In this document: in pieces, positions 1-10,638 of the stretch
Numbering within the stretch: position 1 is the first letter of the stretch
Layout of the letters: each line of letters starts with the position of its first letter
Assembly: GCA_030374805.1 (NCBI GenBank)
Contig: JARGSG010000225.1
Location: forward strand, 620,001-684,000
Length of the DNA stretch: 64,000 nucleotides
Origin: Gracilaria gracilis
Taxonomy: Eukaryota > Rhodophyta > Florideophyceae > Gracilariales > Gracilariaceae
Reading direction: 5' to 3'
Made by a program: the position numbers and the translations under genes
The notes under the pieces: generated by a model
Told to the model about the DNA's origin: nothing
The model's input: only the letters and a program-made list of their open reading frames with translations
Databases searched by the model: none

Positions 1-76
1 CAGTCAAATAGCCCGCTGTCGAACACACTTCTACGACTCTGAACGGGCTCTCAGGTTACGGTGGGAGGTGAAGAGA

Positions 77-1441
77 ATGTATCGACCTAAGATTTCATTC
101 GTTTGTCCAACGGCCTCGGCGTTTAGCCTGCCATTTCGGAAAGTGGCTGTTTCCACCGCCTTAGCCGCTGCCTTATATTCTCTGCCAGCGCATCCCGTTC
201 GAGCCGCGCCAGCCATTGACGTCACAAGAGATCCGGAACATGAATTTGCTGAGCAAGCATGGAAGTTTGTCAACGATTACTACCTAGACCCCTCCTTTAA
301 TCATTTAGACTGGCAAAGCCAGTTAGAAAAGCTTCTTAATTCTCCATTACCTGACCGAGCTTCAACTTATAGATCATTAAGGAAAGCCGTTTCAAGACTA
401 GATGACCGCTACACCCGTGTACTTGACCCGAAACAAATGGAACTACTCAGAAAATTTGATGTATCCGGTGTTGGTCTTCTTCTGACGAACGATGCGTCTG
501 GCCGTCTCATTGTTGCGATAGAACCGCCGAAGGACACTGCAGCCGGCAAAGCTGGTGTCAAACGGGGCGATCAGGTTCTGGAAGTTGAAGGTCGGGATGT
601 ATCCGATGTTTCACCTTTTGAAGTTGCTGAATGGATGCAAGGACCAGATGGCAGCGCTATGCAAGTACGATTTCGAGATATTGGAGATACAACTCTGACT
701 CGTAGATATCAAGCAGAAAGATCCGCTGCAGCTGTAACAAAGGTTACGACTGTTGATCGTCCAGATGGGCGCATGGGCTACATTCGTCTGTCTGAGTTTC
801 GAGCATCCGGTCGTGCGGAAGTTTCAAAGGCGTTGCAACGACTTTTGGCAGATGGTGCTGAATGGATCGTTATTGATTTGCGAGGAAATCATGGTGGGGT
901 TTTCGAAGGCGCTTTAGAGATTGCCGGGTTGTTAGAGGGTGAGGGTCGTACCGTCGCCCATGTGAGTGGCCGGAACACCCGCGAGGGAGGCCTGCAAGAG
1001 TCGTATAAATCCCGAGTTGTCAAAGGGGAACATGTAATTGACGATAAGATCGACCTTGCTGTTTTGATCGATGACGAAAGTGCAAGTAGTAGCGAAGTTT
1101 TGGCAGGAGGCCTTCGAGATAGTTGCAGAGCAGCTCTTGTGGGTGAAAAGAGCTTTGGGAAAGGCGTCATCCAAGGAGTGTTTGGGCTGTCAGATGGTGG
1201 GGGAATCGTGATTACGATTGCAGAGTATCGGACCCCAAGGGGTGATAAAATTGATGGTATCGGGATTCCAGCCGATCTCCCTGTGAAATATGAGGGCTTG
1301 GATATGTTCCTGCAGTACCTTGGGATAACAAGAACAGATGAAAAGGGAGTTAAGGTTTCAAGGGAACAAGTAAGAAATGTAACCCGATCCTGTCGGGAAC
1401 GGTTCAATAGTCCAGAAATAACATCAGTCAATACTATGTAA
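77..1441 (+). CDS. ctpA: Carboxyl-terminal processing protease, CtpA/Prc type (peptidase S41)
   Basis: This 454-residue protein is a serine protease of the tail-specific family, which in plastids trims the C-terminus of photosystem II protein D1 in the thylakoid lumen. A PDZ domain lies at about residues 120-200 and the S41 core at about 220-400. The family dyad is visible: Ser337 in the motif ESASSSE and Lys362 in GEKSFGKG, with the usual spacing of 25 residues. The N-terminus is basic and Ser/Phe-rich, followed by an Ala-rich hydrophobic stretch ending in VRA-AP near residue 43, like a plastid transit peptide plus lumenal signal. The frame extends three codons upstream to a GTG, but the first ATG at 77 is preferred. 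Family assignment is strong; the D1 substrate and lumenal location are inferred from the family and leader. No introns. Confidence 0.93.
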   Translation: MYRPKISFVCPTASAFSLPFRKVAVSTALAAALYSLPAHPVRAAPAIDVTRDPEHEFAEQAWKFVNDYYLDPSFNHLDWQSQLEKLLNSPLPDRASTYRSLRKAVSRLDDRYTRVLDPKQMELLRKFDVSGVGLLLTNDASGRLIVAIEPPKDTAAGKAGVKRGDQVLEVEGRDVSDVSPFEVAEWMQGPDGSAMQVRFRDIGDTTLTRRYQAERSAAAVTKVTTVDRPDGRMGYIRLSEFRASGRAEVSKALQRLLADGAEWIVIDLRGNHGGVFEGALEIAGLLEGEGRTVAHVSGRNTREGGLQESYKSRVVKGEHVIDDKIDLAVLIDDESASSSEVLAGGLRDSCRAALVGEKSFGKGVIQGVFGLSDGGGIVITIAEYRTPRGDKIDGIGIPADLPVKYEGLDMFLQYLGITRTDEKGVKVSREQVRNVTRSCRERFNSPEITSVNTM

Positions 1442-2851
1442 ACTCGATTTGACGGGCATCAGCGATAATCTGTTCGTCTAGGAACGATCCGGATCACCTT
1501 TCAAACATTCTTGGAATCTGGCTTCACTTCGGGTGGCTAACTTAACAGTGATAGCGTCCACGGAAAGGTTCTAGGATAGAACTCCTATCCTTCCTCCTCG
1601 TCGACTAGTCGTCGGCCAACATAATGTGGCGCCTATATTATAGGCGCCTCTCTGTGTAGCTAGGCCTTACCCAATGCAGAAATCAAGCGTTCTCTGGTTC
1701 TTTTCATGTTCCACTTTGCACACACATACACACACACGCTGCGCCCAAAAATATAGGGAGATAAGAATATATATCTCTCTCGCAGTGTTTATAGGCGCAC
1801 TAGCTTAATGCGAGTGACTTTAGATGCAAAAACTTCGCTGTTGAAAGAAACGATCGCACAAGGAAATCCAGCACTTTCTCAGGCCACTTCTTGTACCTTC
1901 TCAGTAAGAACAAGTCCCCAAGGAAGGGCGGAAGACAAATTCTCTAGACCCAGTCCTTTTTGTTTCGGCATGTCAACAAAATGAAGTGACCGACATCGTT
2001 GTTGGCCTCCCTGAAGAGAGAGAAGAGAAGAAGCTTTTTATTTGCTGCAGCGTGGGGATTCTTGCGTTCTTCTTCTTCTCTAGTGTGGTCCGCTACCCCT
2101 TACTTCGAGGTAGTGCGAGAACTGTACTATGTACACAAACCCCTCTCTCCTAAAGAAGCCCACGAATTTTGACTGCCATTGCTATCAGAAGCTGTGTTTC
2201 TTGGGTACCGACATATCGCCCAACATGCAGGATTTCGCTTCGCTCATACTCGACATATTCGTCTCGAACTGCAATCCTCTGCTTGCCCCGGTTGATACAG
2301 TAGCATTTAGGCACCTGGTCTCTCAGAGAGAGAGGGGGGGGGGGGAAGCCAGTTGCTGTTCCGGCCTGTAAAAAGGGTCTGTACGATGGCTACAGTCTAG
2401 CTTCTCTCTTCTCTCTATGTGGGACATGGGTAGTGCCTCCCTCTCAAGGCGAATCAACCTCAGCAAAAGCTTTTATCAACGTGCTGCCAGACTAACGGAT
2501 TCGACTGCTCCCGTCCGCTCTCAACGTACAACGGTACACGGAGGCGTAGGAGAAGAATCGAAGGTCTCTACTCGTGAACTCCATTACCTTCAGGGTTCAA
2601 ACCCGGGCGGTACCGTTGGTAGTTACAACGCGATTCTGCTCCGGTTTCGACGCAGCTGCACATGCCATCACACACAATTTTGGCCGCCGCCTTTCGACCG
2701 GAGGGTCCTCAACTGATTGCCGGCCCGCCTCCACCTTTCCAAATAAATAAGGCACAATCATCGCACTCTCCTTTGTTCTTTCTTTCAACCCCTTTCGACC
2801 AGGAGGCCACTCGTCACGAGAACAGCCACGCGCACATACTTCATTTCTATA
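1442..2851. other. Intergenic region
   Basis: No convincing gene seen. It holds a perfect 10-bp palindrome (listed separately), a short CA-rich run near 1722-1738, pyrimidine-rich stretches and a G-run near 2333-2345. Short open frames at 2129-2371, 2417-2716 and 2662-2955 have no recognisable motifs. The 3' part should contain the promoter of the oxidoreductase gene at 2852. Confidence 0.5.
1628..1648. repeat. Perfect 10-bp inverted repeat
   Basis: Arms GGCGCCTATA and TATAGGCGCC are separated by one T. It lies about 190 bp past the stop of the CtpA-like gene. It could be a hairpin in the 3' region or a palindromic protein-binding site; the sequence does not decide. Confidence 0.7.
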
Positions 2852-3634
2852 ATGGAAGAAGCACCGCAGCGAAAGGTTCGCAGAATGCGCACTTTTCCTC
2901 CCTTCACTTCCTATCCACTGATGGCCAAAACAACTCTGGTTTCTTCCTCACCTGAGAAGGGAATTCTCCCAGTGCGCATGTTTACATTCGCATATCCTAC
3001 TGACATGTCACTGTCCTTCAAACATACCGAACATCTCAAGTTAGTACGGCCAGGTCCTTTCAAGCCACGAAGCTACACCCCCACAAGTGAATCCTCGAAG
3101 ACAGGTTCTTTTGATCTTGTGTTAAAGATCTACCCCGGCGGAACAAGTGAATGGCTTGACCGTTGTTCAATTGGGTCGCGAATCACAATCTTCGGACCTC
3201 TTCCGCTTCCTATCAAACCGATTGTTTACAATCCAGGACTTTTTGTTATAATTATCGCTCTCGGAATCGGCATTACGAAAGGGTTTGTATGTGCAAGAGA
3301 GGAGCTTCGCCGCAATAGATTCGTAACGCTTATACATTCTGTGCGATACAAACAGGAAGCCGTTTTGGGATCTGAAATTGCAGAAGTTCAGCAATCGTAT
3401 CCGAATCACTTCTCAGTGAGGATGATTGCGAGTAGGGAGAAAGTAGATGGATGGACACACGGCCGTGTCGATGAGAACTTTTTGCGGAATAACTTATCCC
3501 AGCACCCTAAAGACGACACAAGAATTCTGGTAGTTGGAACGAAGGACATGATAAAGTCGGTCTGGAAAACATTACAAGTAGTTGGTTACACCCAGACGTG
3601 TCATGCGCTGAGCAGAAAACGTCTCAAACCATAG
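2852..3634 (+). CDS. NADH-cytochrome b5 reductase-like FAD/NAD(P) oxidoreductase, divergent
   Basis: A 260-residue protein of the ferredoxin-NADP+ reductase / cytochrome b5 reductase fold, which moves electrons from NAD(P)H through FAD to a haem or iron-sulfur partner. Visible motifs are RSYTPTS at 73-79 (FAD-binding RxYT), GGTSEWL at 96-102 (family GGxMSxxL) and GxGIT at 138-142 (family GTGITP, nucleotide binding). The late CGPPxM motif near the C-terminus is replaced by VGTKDM, and no membrane anchor or transit peptide is obvious. The start is the first ATG of the frame. The missing CGP motif makes the electron acceptor uncertain; it may be a diverged family member with altered nucleotide use. 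Confidence 0.72.
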   Translation: MEEAPQRKVRRMRTFPPFTSYPLMAKTTLVSSSPEKGILPVRMFTFAYPTDMSLSFKHTEHLKLVRPGPFKPRSYTPTSESSKTGSFDLVLKIYPGGTSEWLDRCSIGSRITIFGPLPLPIKPIVYNPGLFVIIIALGIGITKGFVCAREELRRNRFVTLIHSVRYKQEAVLGSEIAEVQQSYPNHFSVRMIASREKVDGWTHGRVDENFLRNNLSQHPKDDTRILVVGTKDMIKSVWKTLQVVGYTQTCHALSRKRLKP

Positions 3635-5144
3635 CATGTTCTTCGATGCCCTGAAATCCTCTGAGTAATATACTATCTTCACGTCTTCTCAGTTGTGGAC
3701 AACCATTTTCCACTGCTAAACTGCAGTAAACTTCAGGTGAAGTTTTCTCTTTTCATGGAGGCCAAGAACTTTTGTGGTTCGTGTCGAAGCAAGGACTCGA
3801 CCGAATTCCTTGTAGCATGTGGCGGCCTAGCGACTAATCTCGTCTTCAAATACTATACCATCTTCTCGGTCTATGTTTATATTTGGGTGCTTCGAAGGCT
3901 TTTCGCATTATCAAAGGGCGAACTTCTTCCGGACATCTTGCCAGACTCTTTCATGTCTATAGATGTACACTGAAAATAGTATACCAACAGTAATACTTCG
4001 TAATACATTGCGAAAATAGTTTTTGGGAGCAAGGGAGGGCGAATGGAGCGTAGGGCCATCAAGGTGCGCTTCTGTGGCAGTACATGGATTCCAGAAGAGC
4101 TTATTTCAGTGTGCTGATGGGCCATGGTGAGATACATGATGGTCCGAGATAAGTTGAGGCAGTGAGAGAGAAGAGGGGGATGGGGGTAAGGGATAGGTTT
4201 TTATCTTAAAAGAACCTGTCCCGACCCGAAAAGCCATATTCCGTCCTTCTATACTCCATCATATTTCAACATGACTTGGTGAAATGGGCATGTAAGAGAA
4301 ACGTCGTTCTCTTGGCAGAGCGCGCTCAAGTCATTTGATCTATTTCCGTACTATCTATTTTCTCGATAAGAAAGCCATGACGAAGTCGTCAATCTCTTTA
4401 TAGATGCACCATATTTTTTTCGGAAGCCGCTGAAACGCCTCTATACATTTTCTATGCTACGCCACACTCAAGTAAACCATAACAGTACGAAGTTACCAGC
4501 GCTATGCACCCTTCCACGTAGAGTAAGGCTCATCTCACATATGAAAACAAATTTCTATGGTCTACAAAACCTCGAAAGGGATTTTCTAAGCCGATAACAT
4601 AGTAGGCTGTGAGCAAAGTTTGGCAAGCCTTTGAAGAGAATAGCGTTGAGATATTACAAGTATCCTGCCTGTTGCGCCATCATGATGTACATCCTTCTTA
4701 GTAGCTGACGGGGCTCTCGATTTAGTCCACCTGTAGACTGCGAATGTGATTGGACTTCCTTTAGGAAGAAAATCAGTACTGCCCAACCGCTGTTGATAGC
4801 CCAGCCCTCTCGCACAACACGAAAAAAAAGGATATTTCAAAACCAGCTTCGTGTGCCAGGTGAAATGCTTCCCTCTGAAGAGAGACAATAGGATAGGTTC
4901 AACTAGTCTGAACACCCTCGAACTGTGAACTTCAAAGTAATTGACTCAGAATTGTCTCGGTCATGGCACCAGAGCGGACTGAGGGTTGGGCGCTGAAGAC
5001 AATGCCCATTCGAAACCGTGAGCATGTCTCTGAAACGAAAGTCAAGCGTACGTTCCGTTCCATTCATACATATGGAATAGAACGATCATTCGTCCAACTC
5101 GCTCTTCCTTCAAGCCCTCCATTCCCAATTTGAGCACGGAATGA
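3635..5144. other. Intergenic region
   Basis: About 1.5 kb between convergent genes. Open frames at 3695-3973 (+) and 4586-4915 (-) are short and carry no recognisable domain, so they are not called genes. No repeats or RNA genes were recognised. Confidence 0.5.
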
Positions 5145-5903
5145 CTATCGTCCAAAGGATTTCTTCTTCACCTCCATCTGAAGTTGCTCCAACTTCCATA
5201 ATCGTTCATGATATTTTTGTCTACAAGCGATGTACTGGGAGAGAAAATCGTCAAAATGCATTGAGCTGGATAACATCGACTTCTCCAAGGCTTCCGACTT
5301 CGTTTCGGATTCATTGATAGCGATCCGCAGTCTTTCAATAAGCCGTTCAGGGGAGTTCTTCTCCATCCATTCGTCCTTCTGCTTCTGCAAAGACCATACT
5401 TCTTCTTCAAGTTTCGCCACATTCTCACGCAATTTTGCAAGAGCTTGTTCATCGGCTGCTTCATCCATTCTGGCTGTGATTGCAAGGTGTTCTCGTTCAA
5501 AAGCTTCAACGTTACTCCGTTCTCGTGAAACTATGGAGTCAAGTTGTTGCTGATACTGGTGTTTCGATACGAAATCATCGAAGCGGGCCCTTTCCTCGTC
5601 CAAAACTCTTAAATCCCTAAGAGACATGGACTCTAGCTCTGGAAAAGCCCTTGGGGCGTCTGGAATGCCGTCGGCAGAGTTATTAAGGTCTTGTGGTCGC
5701 GAATACTGCTGGTTCACTTCTAATCTGGCATTTGGAGCTGGTGAGGGATTGAGGTGATGCGGAAGACGCCTTGAGACCTCATCCCTCTCCCACATGTAGG
5801 CCGAAGGTCCGGAGTCCTGATTGTTCCACATTGTATGAGGTGCATCACCTGGGGCTTGTGTCGGATGCGGTGCTCGATAGGCGCCGCTAGAACCCGTCCA
5901 CAT
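5145..5903 (-). CDS. VPS37: VPS37-like ESCRT-I subunit (Mod(r) domain)
   Basis: A 252-residue protein with a Pro/Asn-rich N-terminal half (about 1-85) and a long alpha-helical coiled-coil half. The C-terminal half has the layout of the Mod(r) domain: an acidic L-x-x-L-D-E-E-R-x-x-F-D-D-F-V entry, continuous heptads, then F-D-D-F-L-S-x-Y-x-x-x-R-x-x-Y-H-x-R-x-x-K-L-E-Q-L at the end, which is the typical close of VPS37 proteins. VPS37 bridges VPS23/TSG101 and VPS28 in ESCRT-I, sorting ubiquitinated cargo at endosomes. The start is the first ATG. The assignment rests on the end-domain pattern; a generic coiled-coil protein is the alternative. Confidence 0.78.
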   Translation of the reverse strand: MWTGSSGAYRAPHPTQAPGDAPHTMWNNQDSGPSAYMWERDEVSRRLPHHLNPSPAPNARLEVNQQYSRPQDLNNSADGIPDAPRAFPELESMSLRDLRVLDEERARFDDFVSKHQYQQQLDSIVSRERSNVEAFEREHLAITARMDEAADEQALAKLRENVAKLEEEVWSLQKQKDEWMEKNSPERLIERLRIAINESETKSEALEKSMLSSSMHFDDFLSQYIACRQKYHERLWKLEQLQMEVKKKSFGR

Positions 5904-6720
5904 ATCGGAGAGCTAAACGAATGGGCTCAAATCAGCTTCAGGAAGCTCGCAAATACCTCGTTTGTGTAGTAGCACTCGTTGGATGTAATGAATGAGAACT
6001 GGACACGAATACTGGCCCAGGAGTTTCGGCGAGATTCCAAAAGGACGGTACTAGGGGCTGCGCGTATGCTAACGAAGGGTGAAGGGAATGAGGCCGTGCG
6101 TCGACTTAACCCACAAATGTTTGGCGAAGGACGTCCCTGATAGCGGGAAGCGCGAAGGCGCGGCTGGGAACTCAAATCCTCCGAGGACTAAGGGAACGGC
6201 TCGGGGCTGAGGAGGGAGAAACGTTGACGACTGTAGACGGCAACACGAAATAAACCTTCATGTCGGCCACAATGGCGGCCACATGGCTGGCACTTTTTCG
6301 CTCATTTGCTGGGGTTGTATTGCAGCCTCCAGAGCGCTCTTGAAGTGCAACTCAGGCAAATGTAAATTTACCCCTTTTCATGTTTTTGATCCAAACTGAC
6401 CATCAACCAGGTCGAATTTTCTCGCGCCGCGGCGGCCCTCAGGGATCAACGCTACTGTTCAAAGGTAACGCTACTGTATGATACTTGGGTGATAAAGGTA
6501 ATGCGAACTGCTGTCTACTGTGCCTTCCCTATCCTGTTGGTCGTCACGCATCGAGTTCACCATGCAGCGGTGGGGCTCTCAGCGCGACCCTGGACCCAAC
6601 CTCCCACCACCCCAATTCAACCGAAAGTAAAAACATTAAACGTGGGTGAGTCCCAATGACTGTAATGCAACAGCCGTCGTCGTCCTTTTTTTTTCTCCCG
6701 ACCTCCCGCAGTCCCCAGTG
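5904..6720. other. Intergenic region
   Basis: Upstream region of the VPS37-like gene leading into the G+C-rich repeat field. Open frames at 5927-6175 and 6544-6753 on the minus strand have no recognisable content. The sequence 6460-6510 contains two near-repeats of a 'cgctactgt' string. Confidence 0.45.
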
Positions 6721-7960
6721 CCCAGAGGCGCTCTGCCGCCTCTCCGCCGCCACCGCCGCCGCTCGGGCGCCACCGGCAAAGGCGCTCTGCCGCCCCCGCT
6801 TCCCTCCACCGCCTTTCGCGCCGCTCCTACCGTTGCAGGGGTCATAGCCCCCGCCGCCGGCAGAGGCGCTCTGCCCTCCCCCCCGCCGCCGGCAGAGGCG
6901 CTCTGCCCTCCCCCCTGCCGCCGGCAGAGGCGCTCTGCCGTCCCACCCGCCGCCGGCAGAGGCGCTTTGCCGTCCCCCCCGCCTCCGACAGAGGCGCTCT
7001 GCCGTTCTCGCTTCGTTCCGCCGCCACTCGCCCCGCCTTCCACCGCCGCTCGCGCGCCACCGGCAGAGGCGCTCTCGCCATTTACCATCGTAGGGGACAA
7101 AGCCACCGCTGCCAACAGAAGCGCTCTGCCGCCTTTGCTTCCTCCCGAGGCCCTCTGCAGCCTCTTCGCCGCCGCCGCTGCCGCTCGGTCGCCACCGGCA
7201 GAAACGCTCTGCCGTCCAAGCTTCCCTCCGCCTCTACCGTTGCAGGGGTCAGAGCCCCCGCCGCCGGCAGAGGCGCTCTTCTTTCCCCGCTTCGTTCCGC
7301 CGCCACCCGCCTCGCCCTCTACCACCACTCGCGCGCCACTGGCAGAAGCGCTCTCGCCATTTACCGTCGCAGGGGGCAAAGCCAACGCCGCCAGCAGAGG
7401 CGCTCTGCCGCCCCCGCTTCCTCCCGCCGCCGCTCGCCCTGCCCTCCACCGCTGCCGCGGGTAGAGCAACTGCCGCCGGCAGCGCTGCCCTCAACCGCCA
7501 CCGCTGACAGAGCCGCCGCCACCGGGAGAGGCGCTCTGTCGCCCTTCGCTTGCCGCTCGCGCACCACCGGCACAGGCGCTCTATCGCCCCCCACGTCTCT
7601 CTGCCCGCGGCCGGCGCCGCCGAAAGATGCGCTCTGCTACCCCCACGTCCCCGCTCCTGCCACGGTTCTTTGCTCGGCCACCACCTCGCCGCTCTCCGCC
7701 TCCCCCGCAATTCTTTCCCCCTGATGCCCTTTGCCATGATTGCGCCGCAAAAACCACTGTGCTATTAAAGCCCACTGCATCTACCACTGGCACCACCCGC
7801 GCCGCCCTCCGCCGTCGCTGCTGGCAGAGGCGCTATGCCACCCCCCGCACCCCTCCCCGCTGCCGCCGCCGCCCGCGCCGCCGCCGCTGGCCGCACCGCC
7901 TTCCACCACCGCCGCCGCCCATCGCCGCCTGTGCACGCAGAAGCGCTCTGTCGCCACCGC
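6721..7960. repeat. G+C-rich field of dispersed near-palindromic modules
   Basis: About 17 copies of a short module close to GGCAGAGGCGCTCTGCC recur at irregular spacing between CCGCCG-rich linkers, for example near 6777, 6856, 6889, 6921, 6955, 6987, 7060, 7107, 7193, 7262, 7340, 7390, 7523, 7570, 7823 and 7937. The arms GGCAGAG and CTCTGCC pair around a GCG centre, so each copy could form a small hairpin. Between 6850 and 6990 the unit is nearly tandem at about 32-34 bp. Several frames on both strands stay open for 160-280 codons (for example 6646-7464 + and 6636-7469 -). This is expected from G+C-rich repeats lacking A/T-rich stop codons, so no CDS is called. It lies directly downstream of the zinc-finger gene at 8081-9289. 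Confidence 0.8.
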
Positions 7961-8080
7961 GCTGGTCACTCCGCCGCCGCCGTTCTTTTCAATGCTCCCC
8001 GATTTTTTGCCGCCGGCAAAGTGGACATGTTCGTAACAGCCGATTCGAAAGCAATGTCGAGATTGCTTCGAGTGCATTTA

Positions 8081-9289
8081 TTAGTGAGCATTGTGCTCAG
8101 GGTCTACGGCGTCAATATCTTCTATGGGGTCTGGCAATTGCGCTACTTGGTAGATATCTAACCAGCACTTAGCGCAGTGGTTCCAGCGCTCGCTGTAACT
8201 GTAGTTTCCTTTGCAATGCTTGCAGAAAAAACGTAGCTTTCCACCTTTCTTCTTCTTAAACTTCGTTTGATTAATAACCTCCTGTAAACCCGATCCTAAT
8301 CTCTCTTTTGGTGTCAAAGATGAAACAAGCACACCTCGAGCAAGTCGACAAGCTTTGGAGTTGCGCAGGTGGTTGCCCAACTCCGCCGCATTGGAAAACC
8401 CTTTCTCCGTACCGGTGTCGCAGTGTAGACACTTCTTGCTTGCATCTTCAGCAAGGTAGCCATACGTGCCGACACGAACAGATCCGGTGCAGCTGTCGTC
8501 TGTACACAAACAGGCTACAGCTGCAAGGCATCGTTCCACGCGAACCACCTCTACGAAATGGTTGCCATGCACATCATTTCCCACGTAAGACACCTTCTTC
8601 ACTGAACGCGCCAACGTTGGGGATGACGTGGAACCAGGAGGCGCGGAAGCCGCAGGAACAATTTTCGCCATAGTAGGGGCTGCGGCTGTGGGGTTAGGAC
8701 GGCGGGACGCGGAGGAATGGCAAGCACCAGCAACGGGAGAAGCAGTTGACGGAGACGAGCGATGAAGCGCGGGATCAGAGGCAACAGCAGTAGGAGCTGT
8801 AGGAGTAGACACAACCACAGCACCACAGCTAGAAGACGCAGAAGACGGGCCAATAGCATCCCGTGGTGGAGAACCAACCTCCTCACCCAGATCTAAAGAG
8901 TCCAAACGGGGCGTTGTGTTAACTGGAGACGGGGCAGGCCCAATATCTGAACCATCTTCGGATGAGCTCAAAATGATTATTCGGCGAGTGTGAATACGAG
9001 GATCTTTCCTCGGGGTCTTTTTTTTCGGCCGGGCTCCGGAGGAGGAGGCCTCCGAATTTCGTGCACGCAAAGACTTCTTCGCAATCTTCTTGCGAGGCCT
9101 AGCCACCGAAACCGGAACTGAGAGCCGTGCTGTACGGGAGCGTTTGGCACCCGGGGGCGTAGTTTTTTCGACAGCATTACGGCTGCGAGAAACGTGCCGT
9201 GAGGCGCCTCCCGGCGGCGTTTGCTCGATATTATCGTGTTGTCGGGCTGGGGCACGGCGGTCGCGAGCGCCTGCCTTCCGTGCCATCAT
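8081..9289 (-). CDS. Basic protein with two C-terminal CCHC-type zinc fingers, unrecognised
   Basis: A 402-residue protein not matched to a named family. Residues 1-100 are Arg/Lys-rich with several PRKK/PKKK clusters resembling nuclear localisation signals. The run RRIIILSSSEDGSD near 103 (hydrophobic core followed by Ser and acids) looks like a SUMO-interacting motif. The middle (about 120-240) is Ser/Pro/Ala-rich and probably disordered. Two zinc-binding patterns follow: C287-x2-C290-x16-H307-x6-C314 and C356-x2-C359-x11-H371-x3-C375. A nuclear DNA- or RNA-binding role is inferred. It sits between the hairpin-module field and the MULE transposase on the same strand, so it may belong to a mobile element. 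It starts with two consecutive ATG codons; the first is used. Confidence 0.6.
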   Translation of the reverse strand: MMARKAGARDRRAPARQHDNIEQTPPGGASRHVSRSRNAVEKTTPPGAKRSRTARLSVPVSVARPRKKIAKKSLRARNSEASSSGARPKKKTPRKDPRIHTRRIIILSSSEDGSDIGPAPSPVNTTPRLDSLDLGEEVGSPPRDAIGPSSASSSCGAVVVSTPTAPTAVASDPALHRSSPSTASPVAGACHSSASRRPNPTAAAPTMAKIVPAASAPPGSTSSPTLARSVKKVSYVGNDVHGNHFVEVVRVERCLAAVACLCTDDSCTGSVRVGTYGYLAEDASKKCLHCDTGTEKGFSNAAELGNHLRNSKACRLARGVLVSSLTPKERLGSGLQEVINQTKFKKKKGGKLRFFCKHCKGNYSYSERWNHCAKCWLDIYQVAQLPDPIEDIDAVDPEHNAH

Positions 9290-10638
9290 GTGCTAGTGGC
9301 AGTGATGGAGGATTGTTCGAGGAGAAGAGTCTTGAATCTGGGCTATTTGAAGTCCGTTTTTTAAGACCGTTGCGTACCAGAGAGTTTCCAGCACTTGCAA
9401 TAATTTCAAATATTGGACGTTATAGGCAGAATATTTTGAAATGAATTGAAAACTAGGAATGATAGAGTGATTCGTAAAGAAATTACACAACTTTATTTGT
9501 TTTCAAAAAATTTATCTAAAAAACGCATGCCTGGCTTCCACAACATTGCGCAATGCTTCTTTCTAGAGTAGTTATCACCATCCGAGAGGTTTATGATCTA
9601 GTTTATTATACAAGTCTTATGTGTGAGATCATCATATAGAATTTAAAGGTCTTACGAAAAAAGATTAAGTTCTAAGTACCCTATAAAAGAAATTGATGAC
9701 TGTGCATCTATAAGAGGAAAGGTCATCAAATACATATATATATACGACATTCTTCTTACATAAATACTGAATATTATGGGCAAAGAAAATAACTAGTCTC
9801 ATAAGAGAAACTAAAGGCATCATTACTTTCCTATTTCCAATTACTTGTATTCTATTCCCAGTAATGCAATATTATACATGAGAAACATATCGTTTTCTAC
9901 AGAATTGTAAGGTCTCAGTATTAAATTTTTGTCTTTTAGAAAAGATTATCATCTACTCCATATTTTATATATATCTCACAAGTAAGGTACGAAAATGAAA
10001 ATTTTCAATTCCATAACAAAAGAAGGACCCACTATAGTACATGTACATTTCCGATCCGAAAAAGGTAATCCAAAACCCTGCTACACTTCAGGCAGTACCA
10101 CAAAGTAGTAATTAGAGAAACAAATACCGTCTTATCTCGTAGAACTTTAGCGTATATATATTTTAAAGCCCGTTCAATATAAATCAAAATACTTTTTGCA
10201 GTTAACAACACATTAATATCGTACATATTATATAGGTTTTTCTCACTTTCTAAGTATATATTCTTGTAGGCTTTCTGGTCGTATAAATTTTTTACTTCGC
10301 CTCTTGTTTTCGCGTCATATATAAGACGGGCCTCATATATATTTCTTGGATCGATTTCCCTTTCAGAAACCCTCACCCCATATTTTGTTCCTGAAGTTTT
10401 AAACAATATCTTATTGATTTACATTCTAATCACATAATATATTATGAGAGCTATACAAAACGATATTTATATTGGTTATGTTTGGGGTCAAATCCTTTAT
10501 CTTATTTCTTTCCATACTATTACACGAGAGGAAGAGAACTTTAAGGTTCTCATGGGACGCACACTAAAAGAACCCGACAACCTTTATCATCAATGTACTT
10601 CTTTTCTCCCAAAACACCCCACAACTTTTACTATCAAT
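9290..10638. other. A+T-rich gene-free flank of the transposase
   Basis: The sequence becomes visibly A+T-rich from about 9410, with TATATA runs near 9732-9745, 9967-9973 and 10151-10158. A minus-strand frame at 10032-10406 (124 codons, rich in Lys/Tyr/Ile) reflects base composition and has no recognisable motif. No terminal inverted repeat matching the right side could be found by eye. Confidence 0.5.

Noticed and set aside
889-1431. 180-codon antisense frame within the CtpA-like gene
   Set aside because: It is a shadow of a well-supported gene on the other strand.
2585-2615. Possible tRNA T-arm (GGTTCAAACCC)
   Set aside because: No matching acceptor, D-arm or anticodon stem could be built around it.
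6636-7737. Long open frames on both strands across the G+C-rich repeat field (up to 277 codons)
   Set aside because: Both strands are open in several frames because the repeat has few A/T-rich codons; the predicted peptides are only compositionally repetitive, so no frame can be preferred.
10032-10406. 124-codon Lys/Tyr/Ile-rich frame, considered as organelle-derived DNA
   Set aside because: Composition reflects the A+T-rich region; no plastid or mitochondrial gene was recognised.
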